Shown here: piece by piece, positions 23,775 to 36,659 of the stretch
Position numbering within the stretch: the first letter of the stretch is position 1
How the letters are laid out: the number at the start of each line of letters is the position of its first letter
Assembly (NCBI GenBank): GCA_030035585.1
Contig: CM057482.1
Coordinates: forward strand, 16,293,001 to 16,357,000
Source: Dugong dugon
Taxonomy: Eukaryota > Chordata > Mammalia > Sirenia > Dugongidae
Length of the DNA stretch: 64,000 nt
Direction: 5' to 3'
Position numbers and translations under genes: made by a program
The notes under the pieces: model-generated
The model's input: the letters and a program-made list of their open reading frames with translations, nothing else
What the model was told of the DNA's origin: nothing
The model's database searches: none

Positions 23775-23965
23775 AGCCAACATTTATTGAGCATGTGTTT
23801 TCCAGGCACTGTTTTAAGTTCTTTACCTTATCTCACTTAATCCTTGCAGCAACCCTGAGAAGTGGGTACTGTTACCATCAGGTGGAAGTTAAGTAATTTA
23901 CCTGGCCAAGGTTCTATGGCTACGAAGTAGAGAGCTAGGTAGTCTAGCTCTGGAACCCATACCCT
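23775..23965 (+). repeat. MIR, duplicated in the inverted repeat
   Basis: Full MIR order: CATTTATTGAGCATGTGTTT, CTCACTTAATCCTTGCAGCA, ACCTGGCCAAGGTTCTATGG, CATACCCTTAACCATTATG. Its counterpart in reverse is at about 25020-25220. Confidence 0.85.
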
Positions 23966-24344
23966 TAACCATTATGAGTAGATATCATTTCAAGTGCAAA
24001 AGTATGGGATTTGTATTTTAAGCCATATACTGCAAAATGTTGGTGGCGGAGGTAGGGGTGGGGGAAGGAAAGCCTTTTTTGGTACATAAAACCAATTTGT
24101 ACTCCCTCCAGCAGTGTATGAAATGGGTGAACATATACACATAAAAGCAAAACGGCAGAAGAGGCAATATGACAGTATTAATATCAAACAATGCAGAATT
24201 CAAGACAAACGTTGTTAAGGAAATAAACTAGAGACTTTTATATTGCTACTTATTCTCTACAATGAATGTAAAGTAGCCAAGAGCCTTAAAGTATCAACTG
24301 TCACAAAATTATATATATAAAACAAACAAACATACAAAAGCCCA

Positions 24345-24528
24345 GTTGCCATCAAGTCAGTTCCGACTCATAGCGACCCTATAGTGATTGCCCCAGAGGG
24401 TTTCTAAGGCTGTAATCTTTAGGGAGCAAACTGCCAAATCTTTCTCCCGTGGAACAGCTGGCGGGTTCAAATCACCACCCTTTTGGTTAGCAGGCAAGCG
24501 CTTCACCACTGTGCCACCTGGACTCCCT
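24345..24528 (-). repeat. AfroSINE in the inverted-repeat spacer
   Basis: Complete reverse copy (CAGTTGCCATCAAGTCAGTT to GTGCCACCTGGACTCC). It sits in the 740-base spacer between the two arms. Confidence 0.88.
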
Positions 24529-24863
24529 ATATAAAACAAAACCTGTTTAAAATACAAGGAAAGGGGACAGAAATACAGCTATAGTGAGACACACACTATT
24601 CTTAATGCTACAATAGGCCGGGTAGCAAAAGTAAGACATAAAGCTCTTATACATCAATATTAAAAAGGCATCAATAGAAAAAATGATCAAGTAACAGAGA
24701 AATCCTAAAACAGGAAATCAAAGTGGCCAATAAGCACAGAAATATGTTCATATACCCTAGAAATCAAAAACATAGGTTAAAGCAATAATGATTTTTTTCT
24801 ATCAGATTGACAAATATATTTAAATAAAAGTATCCATCATTGCAAGGTGTAGAGAATGCAACA

Positions 24864-25395
24864 ATTTCATACACTGCTGGAGGAAGTATCAATTGGTTTT
24901 GCATACCAAAAGAAAAAAAAGGCTTTCCTTCCCCCAAAAAACCCCTCTGCCAAAATTTTGCAGTATATAGCTTAAGATACAAATTCCATACTTTGACATT
25001 TGAAGTATCTGCTCATAATGGTTAAGGACATGGGTTCCAGAACTAGACTACCTAGCTCCCTACTTTGTAGCCGTAGAACCTTGGCCAGGTAAATTATTTA
25101 ACTTCCACCGGTAAAATGGTGATGACAGTACCCACTTCTTAGGGTTGCTGCAAGGATTAAGTGAGATAATACAGGTAAAGAATTTAAAACAGTGCCTGGA
25201 AAATACATGCTCAATAAATGCTGGCTATTGGCACTAGATCTCTTATAAATAGGGTTTTGTTTTTGTTTTTTAAGTTGATGCACTAGCTTCACTGACTACT
25301 ACTAATCAGATATCTGCATCTCCTCCAATCATTTCAACTTACTTATAAGGTTTAAGTACAAAGTTTACTAGAATCAAATATGAGTCAAAATATTA
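24864..25395 (-). repeat. Inverted duplication, right arm
   Basis: Reverse complement counterpart of 23400-24124. It begins ATTTCATACACTGCTGGAGG, includes the reverse MIR, and ends past CTCTTATAAATAGGGTTTTG with weaker matching to about 25395 (perhaps 25450). It has no SINE at the place where the left arm has one. Confidence 0.85.
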
Positions 25396-25399
25396 TACA

Positions 25400-26680
25400 T
25401 ATATTACTGTTGTGGCATCAAGGTAATTAAATGCTGATGTAACAAAGGCAGATGGAATCTTTAAAAAGAGCATAACCACTGGTTTATGGCATGAACAACA
25501 GCATTATACATGACTTGTTTCATTCTTCACCTTCAACTATATTTTGTTTTCTACAATGAACATATATTACTTTTATGGGAGGGGGGAGGTGTTTAAAACA
25601 AGACAGCCACGTATCCTAAATGGTCCGTTATACACCTACTTTCTCTCAATGGTGCTGGCCAGATCTGATTTGATTATATAATTACAACTCATCATATTCC
25701 TTCCTTTGTCAGAGCTCTAGTGACTCAAGTATATCAGTTCACCTTTTGCACATCATTTGTGAGATTACACTACTTGAAAATCGATTAGTAATGTCAACAA
25801 TATTCAGGATTCCTGAGACTACAACAAGCTTAGCCAGACAAAACTACTTTTGTGACTACAGACAAGCCAATTTACCCTTGGGTTTTGTGCTATATTTTTA
25901 AGCCTAGAAAAGATATTACAGAGAAACCCAGAAGTCCATGGGACTGCCTTCTTTATCTGGGTATCGAAAGTCAAAAGTTTTCCACCTTTGACAGGTGCAG
26001 TCTTACCACTTTTCTTTGGCTCGTTTTAGTGTAAAATATTTGAGTTTTCCTTCTATGATAGGTTTCTGCCTTACACAGGTTCCAGCTTTCGCAAGTTTTA
26101 CTGTAGTTTTTCTAATTATATAAAAGTTATATAAAGTTTTAACTGTTTCACAGTTTATAGGAAAGTAATGCAATATTTTTGTGCTATCCCATCATTCTGT
26201 TTATAATTTCAGAAAATGCACTTCAACCATGTTTTGAGGCAAATTCCCTACAGAAATCAATTTGACTTCTCTCACATGAATAACATGATGCAGGTGAAAA
26301 TTTTCCACAATTTGTTATCCTACCTCAGTGCCAGAGAGGCAAATGTTTGCATCATCTATAGCAGGATAGTAAAGGTCTCCATATGACAGAGATGAAACAG
26401 CAACAGTATGCATGAGTTATAATGTTTAAATCTATTACATTTGGATCTAGATTTCTACACAAAGGATACAACTTAAGTTAAACACGAATTTTAGGAATAA
26501 AATTTTCCCAGCAATTAGTTAATTCTAGAGGGAAAGGGAAAGGAGAAAGAAAGATGAACTTGTTAACTCACTAAGAGGAGAATTTCTGAAGATGAAACTT
26601 TACTGACTCCACTCAGAGACCTCTCAACGGTTTAAACTTGTCAAGGAATTCAAGTTTTTAATTCAAATTAAAAAACAATG
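25400..26680. other. Intron 1 stretch without recognised feature
   Basis: No exon or clear repeat, except that the piece around 25540-25570 (TTCTACAATGAACATATATT) may be an old L1 3' end. Confidence 0.45.
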
Positions 26681-26685
26681 TTATA

Positions 26686-29600
26686 GTTGTTGTTAGGTGC
26701 CGATGAGTCAGCTCCAACTCACAGCAACCCTACGTAGAACAGAATGAAACACTGCCCAGTCCTGTGCCATCCTTACAACTGTTGCTATGTTTGAGCCCAC
26801 CTTTGCAGCCACTGTGTCAATCCATCTCATTGAGGGTCTTCCTCTTTTTCGCTGACCCTCTATTTTACCAAGCATGATGTCTGTAACGGCTAAGATTGTG
26901 CTATAACTTGACTAGGCCATGATTCTCAGTGGTTTGACAGTTGTTGTGATCACTTCCATGTTGAGATTTGATACAATATGATCACTCTCATGATGGGATC
27001 TGCTGTGAGTAGCCAATCAGTTGAAAGGGAGTTTCCTTGGGCATGTGGACTGCATCCAATGTATGTGAACATTCTGGCAAGGCTCGTGGGCTTTTGCTTG
27101 CTCTAGATCCTGCAGCTGGCTCTTGTTCATCTGACCTCTGCTTCTTGGGACTTGAGCTAGCAGTTTACCCATGATCTTGCCTACCGATCTTGGGAGTCAA
27201 AGATCTTCAAAGTCCATGAGCAACAGCCCTGCTCTCTGACCTGCCAATCTTGGGTTCACCAGCCCCTGCGGCTACGTGAATCAGAAGAAGCCTCCAGCTT
27301 GATCCACAGACTTGGGACATTCCAGTCTCTACAACCATGTGAGCCATTTTCTTGATATAAATCTCTCTATATTTATACACTTTACTGGTTTTGCTTCTCT
27401 AGAGAACCCAGCCTAAGACAATGATGTCCTTCTCCAAGAACTGGTTCCTCCTGATAACATGTCCAAAGTAAGTCTTCACTTCTAAGGAGCATTCTGGCTG
27501 TACTTCTTCCAAGACAGATGTTTTCCTTCTTCTGGCAGTCCATGGTATATCCAATACTCTTCGCCAACACCATAATTCAAAGGCATCAATTCTTCTTTGG
27601 TCTTCCTTATGCACTGTTCAGCTTTCACATGCATGTGAGGCGACTGAAAATACAATAGCTTGGGTGAAGTGCACCTTAGTTCTATGTGACATCTTTGCTT
27701 TTTAACACTTTAAAGAGGTCTTTTGCAGCAGATGTGCCCAATGCAACATGTCATTTGATTTCCTGACTGCTGCTTCCATGGGTGTTGGAAGTGGATCCAA
27801 GTAAAATGAAATCCTTGACAACTTCAACCTTTTCTCCATTTATCATGATGTTGCTTATTGGTCCAGTTGTGAGGATTTTTGTTTTCAGCTGAGGTGTAAT
27901 CCATACTGAAGGCTGTAGTCTTTGATCTTCATCAGTAAGTAATTCAAGTCCTCTTTGCTTTCAGCAAGCAAGGCTGTGTCATCTACATATTGCAGGACGT
28001 TCATGAGTCTTCCTCTAATCCTGATGCCCCGTTCTTCTTCATATAGTCCTTCTCAGATTATTTGCTCAGCATACAGACTGAATAAGTATGGTGAAAAGAT
28101 ACAATCCTGACGCACACCCTTCCTGATTTTAAACCATACAGTATCCTCTTGTTCTGCCTCTTGGTCTGTGTACAGGTTCCATTTGAGCCTAATTCTTTTG
28201 GAACTCTCATATTCTTCACAATGGTATCCATAATTTGTTATGATCCACACAGTCGAATGCTTTTGCATAGTCAACAAAACACAGGTAAACATCTTTCTGG
28301 CATTCTCTGCTTTCAGTCAAGATCTATCTGACATCAGCAATGATATCCCTTGTTCCATGTCCTCTTCTGAATCCAGCTTGAACTTCTGGCAGTTCTCTGT
28401 CTGTGTACTGCTGCAACCATTTTTAATTATCTTCAGCAAAATTTTACTTGCATGTGATATTAATGATATTGTTCGATAATTTCTGCATTCTGTTGGATCA
28501 CCTTTCTTTGGAATGGGCGCAAATATGGATTTCTTCCACTCAGTTGGCCAGATAGCTGTCTTCCAAATTTCTCTGCAAAGAAGAGTGTTGCATCCTTTTG
28601 TTGAAACATCTCAACTGATATTCCGTCAATTCCTGGAGCCTTTTTTTTTTTTTTTGCCAATGTCTTCGGTGTAGCTTGGACTGCTTCCTTCAATACCAAC
28701 AGTTCTTAATCATATGCTACCTCCAGAAATGGCTGAAGGTCAACCAATTCTTTTAGATACAATGACTCTGTGTATTCCTTCCATCTTCTTTTGATGCTTC
28801 CTGTGTCATTTAGTATTTTCCCCATAGAATCCTTCAATACTGCAACTCAAGTCATCAATTTTTTCTTCAATGCCAAGCGTGTTCTTCCCTTTCACTGTTC
28901 TAACTCCAGGTCTTTGAACATTTTATTACAATACTTTACTTTGTCTTCTGGAGCTGCCCTTTGAATCCTCTGTTCAGCTCTTTTACTTCATCATTTCTTC
29001 CTTTTGCTTCAGCTACGCTACATTCAAGAGCAACTTTCAGAGTCTCTTCTGACATCCGTTTTGATCTTTTCTTTCCTATCTTTTTAATGACCTTTTGCTT
29101 TCTTCATGTATGATGTCCTTGATGTCATCCCACAACTTATCTGGTCTTCGGTCATTAGTGTTCGATACGTCAGATCTACTCTTGAGATGGTCTCTAAATT
29201 CAGGTGGAATATATTCAAGGTCATACTTTGGCTCTCATGGACTTGTTTTAATTTTCTTTAGCTTCAACTTGAACTTGCAAAGGAGCAACTAATGGTCTGT
29301 TCCGCAGTCAGCCCCTGGCCTCATTCTGAGTGATGATATTGAGCTTCTCCATCATCTTTCCACAGACGTAGTCAATTTGATTCCTGAGGATTCCATCCAG
29401 TGAGGCTGACATGTACAGTCGCTGCTTACGCTGTTGAAAAAAGGTATTTGCAATGAAAAAGTCGTTCATCTTGCCAAATTCTATCATGTGATCTCCGGCA
29501 TCATTTCTGTCACCAACGCCGTATTTTCCAACTACTGATCCTCCTTGTTTCCAACTTTCCCATTCCAATCACCAATAATTATCAATGCACCGTGATTACA

Positions 29601-30390
29601 TGTTTGATCAATTTCAGACTGCAGAAATTGGTAAAAATCTTTAATTTCTTCATCTTTGGCCTTAGTAGTTGGTACATAAATTTAAATAATAGTCATATTA
29701 ACTGGTCTTCCTTGCAGACAAATCGATATTATCCTATCACTGACAGCACTATACTTCAGGATAAATCTTGAAATGTTCTTTCTGACAATGATTACAACGC
29801 CATTCCTCTTCAATTTGTCGTGCTCGGCATAGTAGACCATATGACTGCCTGATTCAAAATGGCCAATAGCACTCCATTTCAACTCACTAATGCCTAGAAT
29901 TTCGATCTTTGTGCATTCCATTTCATTTTTGACAACTTCCAATTTTCTCAGCTTCATACATCATACATTCCACATTCTGATTATTAATAGATGTCTGCAG
30001 CTGTTTTTTCTCATTTTGAGTCATGCCACATCAGCAAATGAAGGTCCCAAAAGCTTGACTCCATCCATGTCATTAAGGTCGACTCTACTTTGAAGAGGCA
30101 GCTCTTCCCAGTCACATTTTGAGTGCCTTCCAACCTGAGGTGCTCATCTTCCAGCAATATATCAGATAATGTTCCACTGCTATTCATAAGGTTTTCACTG
30201 GCCAATTTTTTTTTAGAAGTAGATCGGCAGGTCCTTCTTCCTAGTGTGTCTTAGACTGGAAGCTCCACTGAAACCTGTCCACCGTGGGTGACCCTGCTGG
30301 TATTTGAAATACTGGTGGCATAGCTTCCAGCATCACAGCAACACACAAGCTACCACCGTATGACAAACTGACAAATGGTTGAAAAACACT
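26686..30390 (-). mobile_element. Near full-length RTE LINE, ORF broken
   Basis: Minus-strand RTE/BovB-like element. From right to left it has a 5' region (to about 30390, GACCCTGCTGGTATTTGAAA), endonuclease (frame 29682-29957: ILGISELKWSAIGHFESGSH), reverse transcriptase (28460-28699: KKKKAPGIDGISVEMFQQKD; 28053-28292: FKIRKGVRQDCIFSPYLFSL), C-terminal block (27399-27614: HKEDQRRIDAFELWCWRRVL) and the tail at 26686-26790. Without the nested insert it is about 3.15 kb, the usual size of the clade. The ORF is split across frames, so it is inactive; the RT word GVRQGC is changed to GVRQDC. Confidence 0.93.
26882..27420 (-). mobile_element. 539-bp element with 8-bp target duplication, nested in RTE
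   Basis: Interrupts the RTE exactly: ATGATGTC occurs on both sides (26874-26881 and 27421-27428), and the RTE resumes without loss. The ends read TGTAACGGCT and, on the other strand, TGTCTTAGGCTGGGTTCTCT, a short imperfect inverted repeat. The internal wording (TAGAGAAGCAAAACCAGTAA, GGCTCACATGGTTGTAGAGA on the minus strand) matches a common TGT...ACA mammalian repeat class. Eight-base duplications suggest a hAT-type transposase; no ORF is present. Confidence 0.75.
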
Positions 30391-31994
30391 AAAAAACAAT
30401 AAAGAAAGAAAAACCTTCTTTGACTAGATCATATCTCCCTAGTTGTCACCCTCTAACCCCTTACTTTTGCTGAAATTCTCATTTGACAATTAGTCTATAA
30501 CTTATCTGCATCATCACTTACCATAAAACCAAAGTTAGTTTTCAAACCTGATGCTCCCTCCATGGGCTATATAATTTCATAGCTCCACATCACTGCACTT
30601 GCTGTTCTTTTGCCTGGAAAGCCCTTCAAATTATCTTTCTGGCCTGCTTCTTGCATCACCTTTCTACCTTTTCCCCTGATCCTACCCAACACTTCTGTGT
30701 TTCCATAGCAATTGTAGCTCTTTATCATTGAACTATACTCTTGCACTATAGTTTCTTGCTTTTGTTTTGTCTAGTTCTCTTAAAATTTTTGCGGATTGTG
30801 ACAATCTCTATTATAGAAATTTTAAGATATATACAAAAGTAAATATAATAACATCATGAACTACTCAGTTACAATTATTAACTCATGTCCAATCCTATTT
30901 CAACTACATGCCCACTCACTTCTCCTACCCAGTCACCCATCCACCCCAGTAATATTATACTTCTGAATGGATCTCTGTAACATAGAGACTCTTTATAAAC
31001 ATAACCACATTACCATTATCACATTTATATTTTTAAACAAATAATTCTATAATATCATCAAGTATCCAGTTGGTGTTTATATTTCCTCAAATGTATTATA
31101 AACTTTTATTTTCTACAATTATTAATTAAAGGCTAAATGAAGTCCACCACTGGGATTGTCTCTATGTCTCTCAATCTCTAGATTTCCACTCCATCTTTTT
31201 CTTTTTCTTATAATTTATTTTTAAAGAAACCAAGTCATTTGTTCTATACAGTTTCCCAAGATCAGAATTTTGCTGATTTGCATCCCTATATTCCCGGGTC
31301 TCCTGTATTTCTGTAAACTGGTAGTTAGATCTAGAGGCCTGATTATATTCAGGTTAATTCTTCTGGCAAGACTATTAATATGTAGTAATGAGTATTTCCA
31401 TCAAGAGATGAAAGACGTCTAATTGCCTTTCTTTTTGAGACTTTAGTAACCATTGATGATCAAAGTGTACACTCTAGATCCATTAACTTATTAAAAGCTG
31501 TAAAATCGTGATACACTAATGCCCTTCTCATCTATTAGCTGGGATAAAACACCTATATAAAGAGAAATCTCCCATCACCAACTATTTGGTTGCTCTGAGG
31601 TTTCACATAGGAAAAGCATGATAAATGTTCAATTCTTTCCCTTTATTTTCCAGATCTTAAAAGACTGCATCAGTTCCCTAGCATCCCCTAAAACTAAGGT
31701 TTTTTGTTTTTTGTTTTTGGTTTGTTTTTTTTTTTTTCAATCATCACTAGGATGACTTCATGGATTCCAAGATTTCAGTCCACTGCAGTTTTATCCTTAC
31801 TGATAATCTTTGGCTAAGTGGGAGCCTCTGTCAAGTTGGCTCCAGAATCCAAATCTTTGATAGCCTCCTGCCTTTCTGGTATGACAAGGTATTCCAGGCT
31901 CATTTTGTACATGCTCTGCTTCCAACTTAGAATTATCCATTTCTTCAAAACAGAAACTAATTATTAATTCATTCTTGAGCCTAAACTTGGTGGT
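30391..31994. other. Intron 1, diffuse old repeats, no gene
   Basis: The part 30450-30780 looks like diverged L2 (ACTTGCTGTTCTTTTGCCTG). The part 30800-31440 has wording of an old interspersed repeat (CTCCTGTATTTCTGTAAACT, GGTAGTTAGATCTAGAGGCC). The rest is unique. No exon is supported. Confidence 0.4.
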
Positions 31995-32002
31995 CCATAA
32001 AT

Positions 32003-33811
32003 TTTTTTTTTTTTATTGTTGTGCTTTAAGTGAAAGTTTACAATTCAAGTTAGTCTCTCATACAAAAATTTATATACTGTTTTGTGACCCTAGTTGCTCT
32101 CCCTATACTGTGACAGCACACTCTTCCTTTCCACCCCGAATTTCCTGTGTCCATTCAACCAGCTCCTGACTGTCTCTGCCTTCTCATCTCACCTCTGGAC
32201 AGGAGCTCCCCATTTAGTCTCATGTATCAACTTGAGCTAAGAAGCACACTCTTCACAAGTATCATTTTATGTCCCATAATCCAATCTAATCTTTGTCTGA
32301 AGAGTTGGCCTCAGGAATGGTTTTAGTCTCAGGCTAACAGAGAGTCCAGGGGCCACGTCTTCCGAGGTCCCTCCAATCTCAATCAAACCATTAAGTCTGG
32401 TCTTTTTACTAGAATTTGAATTCTGCACCCCAGTCTTCTCTGGCTCCATCAGGAACTCTCTGTTGTGTTCCCTGTCAGGGTGGCCATTGGTGGTAGCCGG
32501 GCACCATCTACTTCTTCTGGTCTCAGGCTGATGAAGTCTCTGGTTCATGTGGCTCTGTCTCTTGGGCTAATAATTTCTTTGTGTCTTTGGTGTTCTTCAT
32601 TCTCCTTTGCTCCAAATGGGTTGGGACCAATTCTTGCATCTTAGATGGCCGCTCGCTAGCTTTTAAGACCCCAGACACCACTCACCAAAGTGGGATGCAG
32701 AACATTTTCTTAATAAACTTCTTATGCCAATCGACCTAGATGTCCCCTGAAATCATGGTCCCCAGACCCCCGCCCCTGCTACTCTGTCCCTTGAAGTGTT
32801 TGGTTGTATTCAGGAAACTTCTTAGCTTTGGTTTAGTCCAGTTGTGCTGACTTCCCCTGTAATGCGTATGGTCCTTCCCTTCACCTAAGATAATTCTTGT
32901 CTACTATCTAGTTAGTGAATACCCCTCTTCTCCCCTCCCCACCCTCGTAACCATCAAAGAATGTTTTCTTCTGTGTTTAAACCTTTTCTTGAGTTCTTAT
33001 AATGATGGTCTTATACAATATTTGTCCTTCTGCAACTGACTAAATTCACTCAGCATAATACCTTCCAGATTCCTCCATGTTATGTTTCACGGATTCATCG
33101 TTGTTCTTTATCATTGAGTAGTATTCCATCGTATGGATACACCATAATTTGTTTATCCATTCATCTGCTGATGGGCACCTAGGTTGTTTCCATCTTTTTG
33201 CTATCATGAACAGTGCTGCAATGAACATGCGTGTGCACGTATCTATTCATATGACGGCTCTTAATTCTCTAGGATATATTCCAAGGAGTGGGATTGCTGG
33301 ATCTTACAGTACATCTATTTCTAACTTTTTAAGGAAGCGCCAAAACGATTTCCAAAGTGGTTGTACCATTTTACATTCCCACCTACAGTGTGTAAGTGTT
33401 CCAGTTTCTCCACAACCTCTCCAACATTTATTATTTTGTGTTTTTTGGATTAATGCTAGCCTTGTTGGGGTGAGATGGTATCTCATTGTAGTTTTGATTT
33501 GCATTTCTCTAATGGCTAATGATCGTGAGCATTTCCTCATTTGTCTGTTAGCTGCCTAAATGTCTGACAAAGTGCCTGTTCATAGCTTTTGCCCATTTTT
33601 TAACTGGGTTGTTTTTTTGTTGTTAAGGTTTTACAGTCTCTTGAAGATTTTAGACATTGAACGCTGATCGGATTTGTTGCAGCCAAAAATTTTTTCCCAG
33701 TCTATAGGTTGTCTTTTTACTCTTTTGGTGGAGTCTTTTGATGAGCATAAGTGTTTAATTTTTAGGAGCTCCCAGTTATCTAGTTTCTCTTCTGGTGTTT
33801 GTGCATTGTTA
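32003..33811 (-). mobile_element. 5'-truncated L1, minus strand
   Basis: Poly(T) at 32002-32014 is the poly(A) tail in reverse. The 3' UTR follows, then ORF2 C-terminal pieces (33304-33540: [20 protein letters not shown] and 33046-33228: [20 protein letters not shown]). The 8-bp word CCATAAAT flanks the element (31995-32002 and 33812-33819), supporting a single retrotransposition event. Compared with the L1 at 42.4 kb it starts near the position equivalent to 48140. Confidence 0.93.
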
Positions 33812-33819
33812 CCATAAAT

Positions 33820-34980
33820 GTTTTCTAAACTAAATAAGGCAACTAACGAGCAAGATCTAATTCCTGAACTAATAATTTTGAGTTTTAAAAATGTGTATAA
33901 TGCATGATAAATAATTAAAATCCTTATGTACCAAAAGACCTAACCAAAGCAATTCCACCATTCCACTTTGGCCTTATAATAAAATTCTGCAGTTCAAATC
34001 AGCATGATGATCTGGAAAAAACTGCTATTGGGCTGAAGTAAAAGCATAAAAAGAGGACTTCTTTATGTTGATCCTTCTTCAAGAATCCCAAGAAATACAA
34101 TGCAAGGATACTTTAGGAAATCAGCTGACTAAAGCTTTAATTAAGGTAAGCATTTTTAATTAAACGCTGGCATCTTTAATGAAAATGAGTAAGCAGTGCT
34201 CAATTAAATATCATGAGTTTAAATTACATATAACAATTTGTGATCTTAATTATTCACATTACCCAAAAGTCATTGTTATTATAATAACTTTAACATCTTT
34301 TCAAACGCACCTGTATTCCTGAGTGGAAAATCCAAAGCCCTCACTCTCAAAACCACAACTAAAACAAAATCATATTTCATGCTCCTTTATGCTTTGTAAA
34401 CATCTCAAACTTCTGTTCTTAATGGGAACTAAAAGAAGTTTTCTGAAGATTTTTTTCAGTTGCTATAATCATAACTCAAAATTCTTTTAGAAATACCAGT
34501 ATTTTTTCTGGGTGCTGAGGCATTGGCAAGATGCTTCATGACATATTTGATTGCTGGTTTATAAAATTCATTGCCCATTTTAATAGTAGTCTAGAAAAAA
34601 GGCAGCAAAGATAATTATCATATACTCTCCCAGGTAAGATATTATTGTTACCATCAAGAATTTACTCAGCAACAAATGCTGAGCTAAAGCTAAAGTGGAA
34701 TCCCTTTCCTAAATATCTGCTTACAATATTTGTTTCTACTACTTCTAAGCATGTACCAAGTCCATCTTTGGACTACAATGTATTTATTTTCACCAGTTCT
34801 CCAATTATAAGTCCTTAATTTTAATAGCTCAAACTTCCAACTCTAAACCAGGTGAAACAACAAGACTACTCTCACTGTACATATAACTGTAATATAACTG
34901 ACTACACATATCATTGACTAGATCTGAAATAGCATTTGCAGTCACTTAATTATCCCTTTCAGCAGAAACCTGAAGCTGAA
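33820..34980. other. Unique AT-rich intron sequence
   Basis: No repeat recognised. It has several TTAATTA and ATTAAA words (34135-34270). It could hold conserved non-coding sequence, but nothing here shows function. Confidence 0.4.
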
Positions 34981-34984
34981 AAAA

Positions 34985-35115
34985 AAAAGCAACTGATGGT
35001 AGCACAACATGTTGAATGTAATTACTGTCACTGAATTGTACCCTTAAAAACGGTTCACATAGTAAACTTTGGTAATACATACCTTTTACCACAATAAAAT
35101 TAATATTTTTAAAAA
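34985..35115 (+). mobile_element. Old L1 3' end
   Basis: The wording GTCACTGAATTGTACCCTTA and the A-rich end with AATAAAATTAAT fit an old L1M 3' UTR terminus; the same block occurs at 58030-58060. Confidence 0.7.
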
Positions 35116-35244
35116 AAAGAAAAAATAGAACAGCAAAAATAGTCTTTGAGTTTATGATTTTACTAGAATGCATCTATCTCCAAGTCTGGCAAGTAAACAA
35201 CTAACTCAAATGTATTTTAACCACAATTTACAATTGTGAACTTG

Positions 35245-35455
35245 TTGTTATCACCAGTTGCTCTCTAGTTGATTCCCACTCATGGCTGCCCCATGTGTGC
35301 AGAGTAGAACTTCTCCATGGGGTTTTCGAGGCTGTGACCTTTCGGAAGTAGATCACCAGGCCTATCTTCTAAGGCACCTCTGGGTGGGTTGGAACCGCCA
35401 ACTTTTGGCTAGTAGTAAAGCACATAACTATCTGCACCACCCAACTGCCTAATTG
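35245..35455 (-). repeat. Diverged AfroSINE-type element
   Basis: Reverse copy with tail/body (AGTTGATTCCCACTCATGGC, GTAGAACTTCTCCATGGGGT) and a decayed head (AAGCACATAACTATCTGCAC). The middle includes GAAGTAGATCACCAGGCC, a variant found also at the RTE 5' region near 30215. Confidence 0.75.
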
Positions 35456-35769
35456 TGAGCTATACCTACTTATATATAACCTCTCTTTAGTGAGCTCTAA
35501 ACTCATTAGCATATTTATAACTATGGTACTATTTAAAATATTTTAAAATTACCTCTTTGTGCACATAATCTGAATTGCCATTAAGCACGAATATTTCACA
35601 TAAAAAATACCATACGTAAAATATTTACGTACTTCAGTACATTGCTAATGTGTCTCCTTCAGATAAATAAGCTTAAATAAAGACACAAAGAAAAATAGGT
35701 GTAAAATACAAATTTTTAATTTTTTCTCAAATCAAAATTGTGCAGAGCACAATTTCTATTACCTTATAT

Positions 35770-36655
35770 ATGAATAAATTCCAAATGGAACAGTGACTTA
35801 CACGAAAAAATCAATCAAAAAACTGGAAGAAATTAGGGGAATTTTTTGTCATCTAATATTGCACAGAGGAAAAGGCCAGGGTATAACATAAACCTGAAAG
35901 TCATAAAATAAAAGGTTGATAAATTCAGTTATATAAAAACAACCACTTCCTATATGGCAGTTACAAGACAAATAACCAATCGAGAAAAAAATAGATTATT
36001 CACATTAAAAGGGCTAATTTCCCTTATGTAAAGTACATACAAATTAACAGGAAAAAACCAACAACAATCCAACAGAAAAACAGGGGGAAAAAATGCAAAG
36101 GGCTCTTAAAAATACGAAAAGATGCTCAACTTCACTCATAATAAAAGAGAGAAAATTAAAACTATCCTGGGATAGCATATTAAAGATTAAAAAAAAATGA
36201 ACAGATTATTAATAAAAGCATGGAAAAAATAATTTCTTATACATTGGGTACACAATGTATGGAAGGAAATTTGACAACATTCTTCAAAATTACAAATAAG
36301 CATATCCTTTAACCCAGCTATTCCACATTTAGGAACTGATCCTATAGGTACACACACATACACACACTTAAAATATATACAAGCTTATCCATCATAGCAT
36401 TGTGTATAACAACAAAAAGCTCTGGATGCACCTAGATAATTTACTTAAAAAAAGGGAGTCAACATAGGGAACAGTGGGTATAGTATGCTACCACTTCTAA
36501 AGGAAGGGTGGATATTTATATTCATATTTGCCTGTACATGCTAAGTTTTCTCTGGAGGGACACAAAAACAACTAGTAACACTGATAGCCTCTGAGCAGGG
36601 GTACAGGGTGGCTGAAGGATGCCTACCATACTCATTTACTTTCATTTAAAAATTT
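35770..36655 (+). mobile_element. Old L1 ORF2 3' part and UTR remnant
   Basis: Decayed L1M-type sequence: AGATGCTCAACTTCACTCAT, CATATCCTTTAACCCAGCTA, then GTATAGTATGCTACCACTTC. No open frame survives. Confidence 0.7.
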
Positions 36656-36659
36656 TGTG

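Larger units (their letters stand above)
23400..24124 (+). repeat. Inverted duplication, left arm
   Basis: Matches the reverse complement of 24864-25395 through unique sequence (CCCTATTTATAAGAGATCCA), a MIR (23775-23965), and further unique sequence (AAGTATGGGATTTGTATTTT, CTCCAGCAGTGTATGAAAT). By eye the identity is in the 80s percent. An AfroSINE at 23570-23762 is present in this arm only. Confidence 0.85.
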
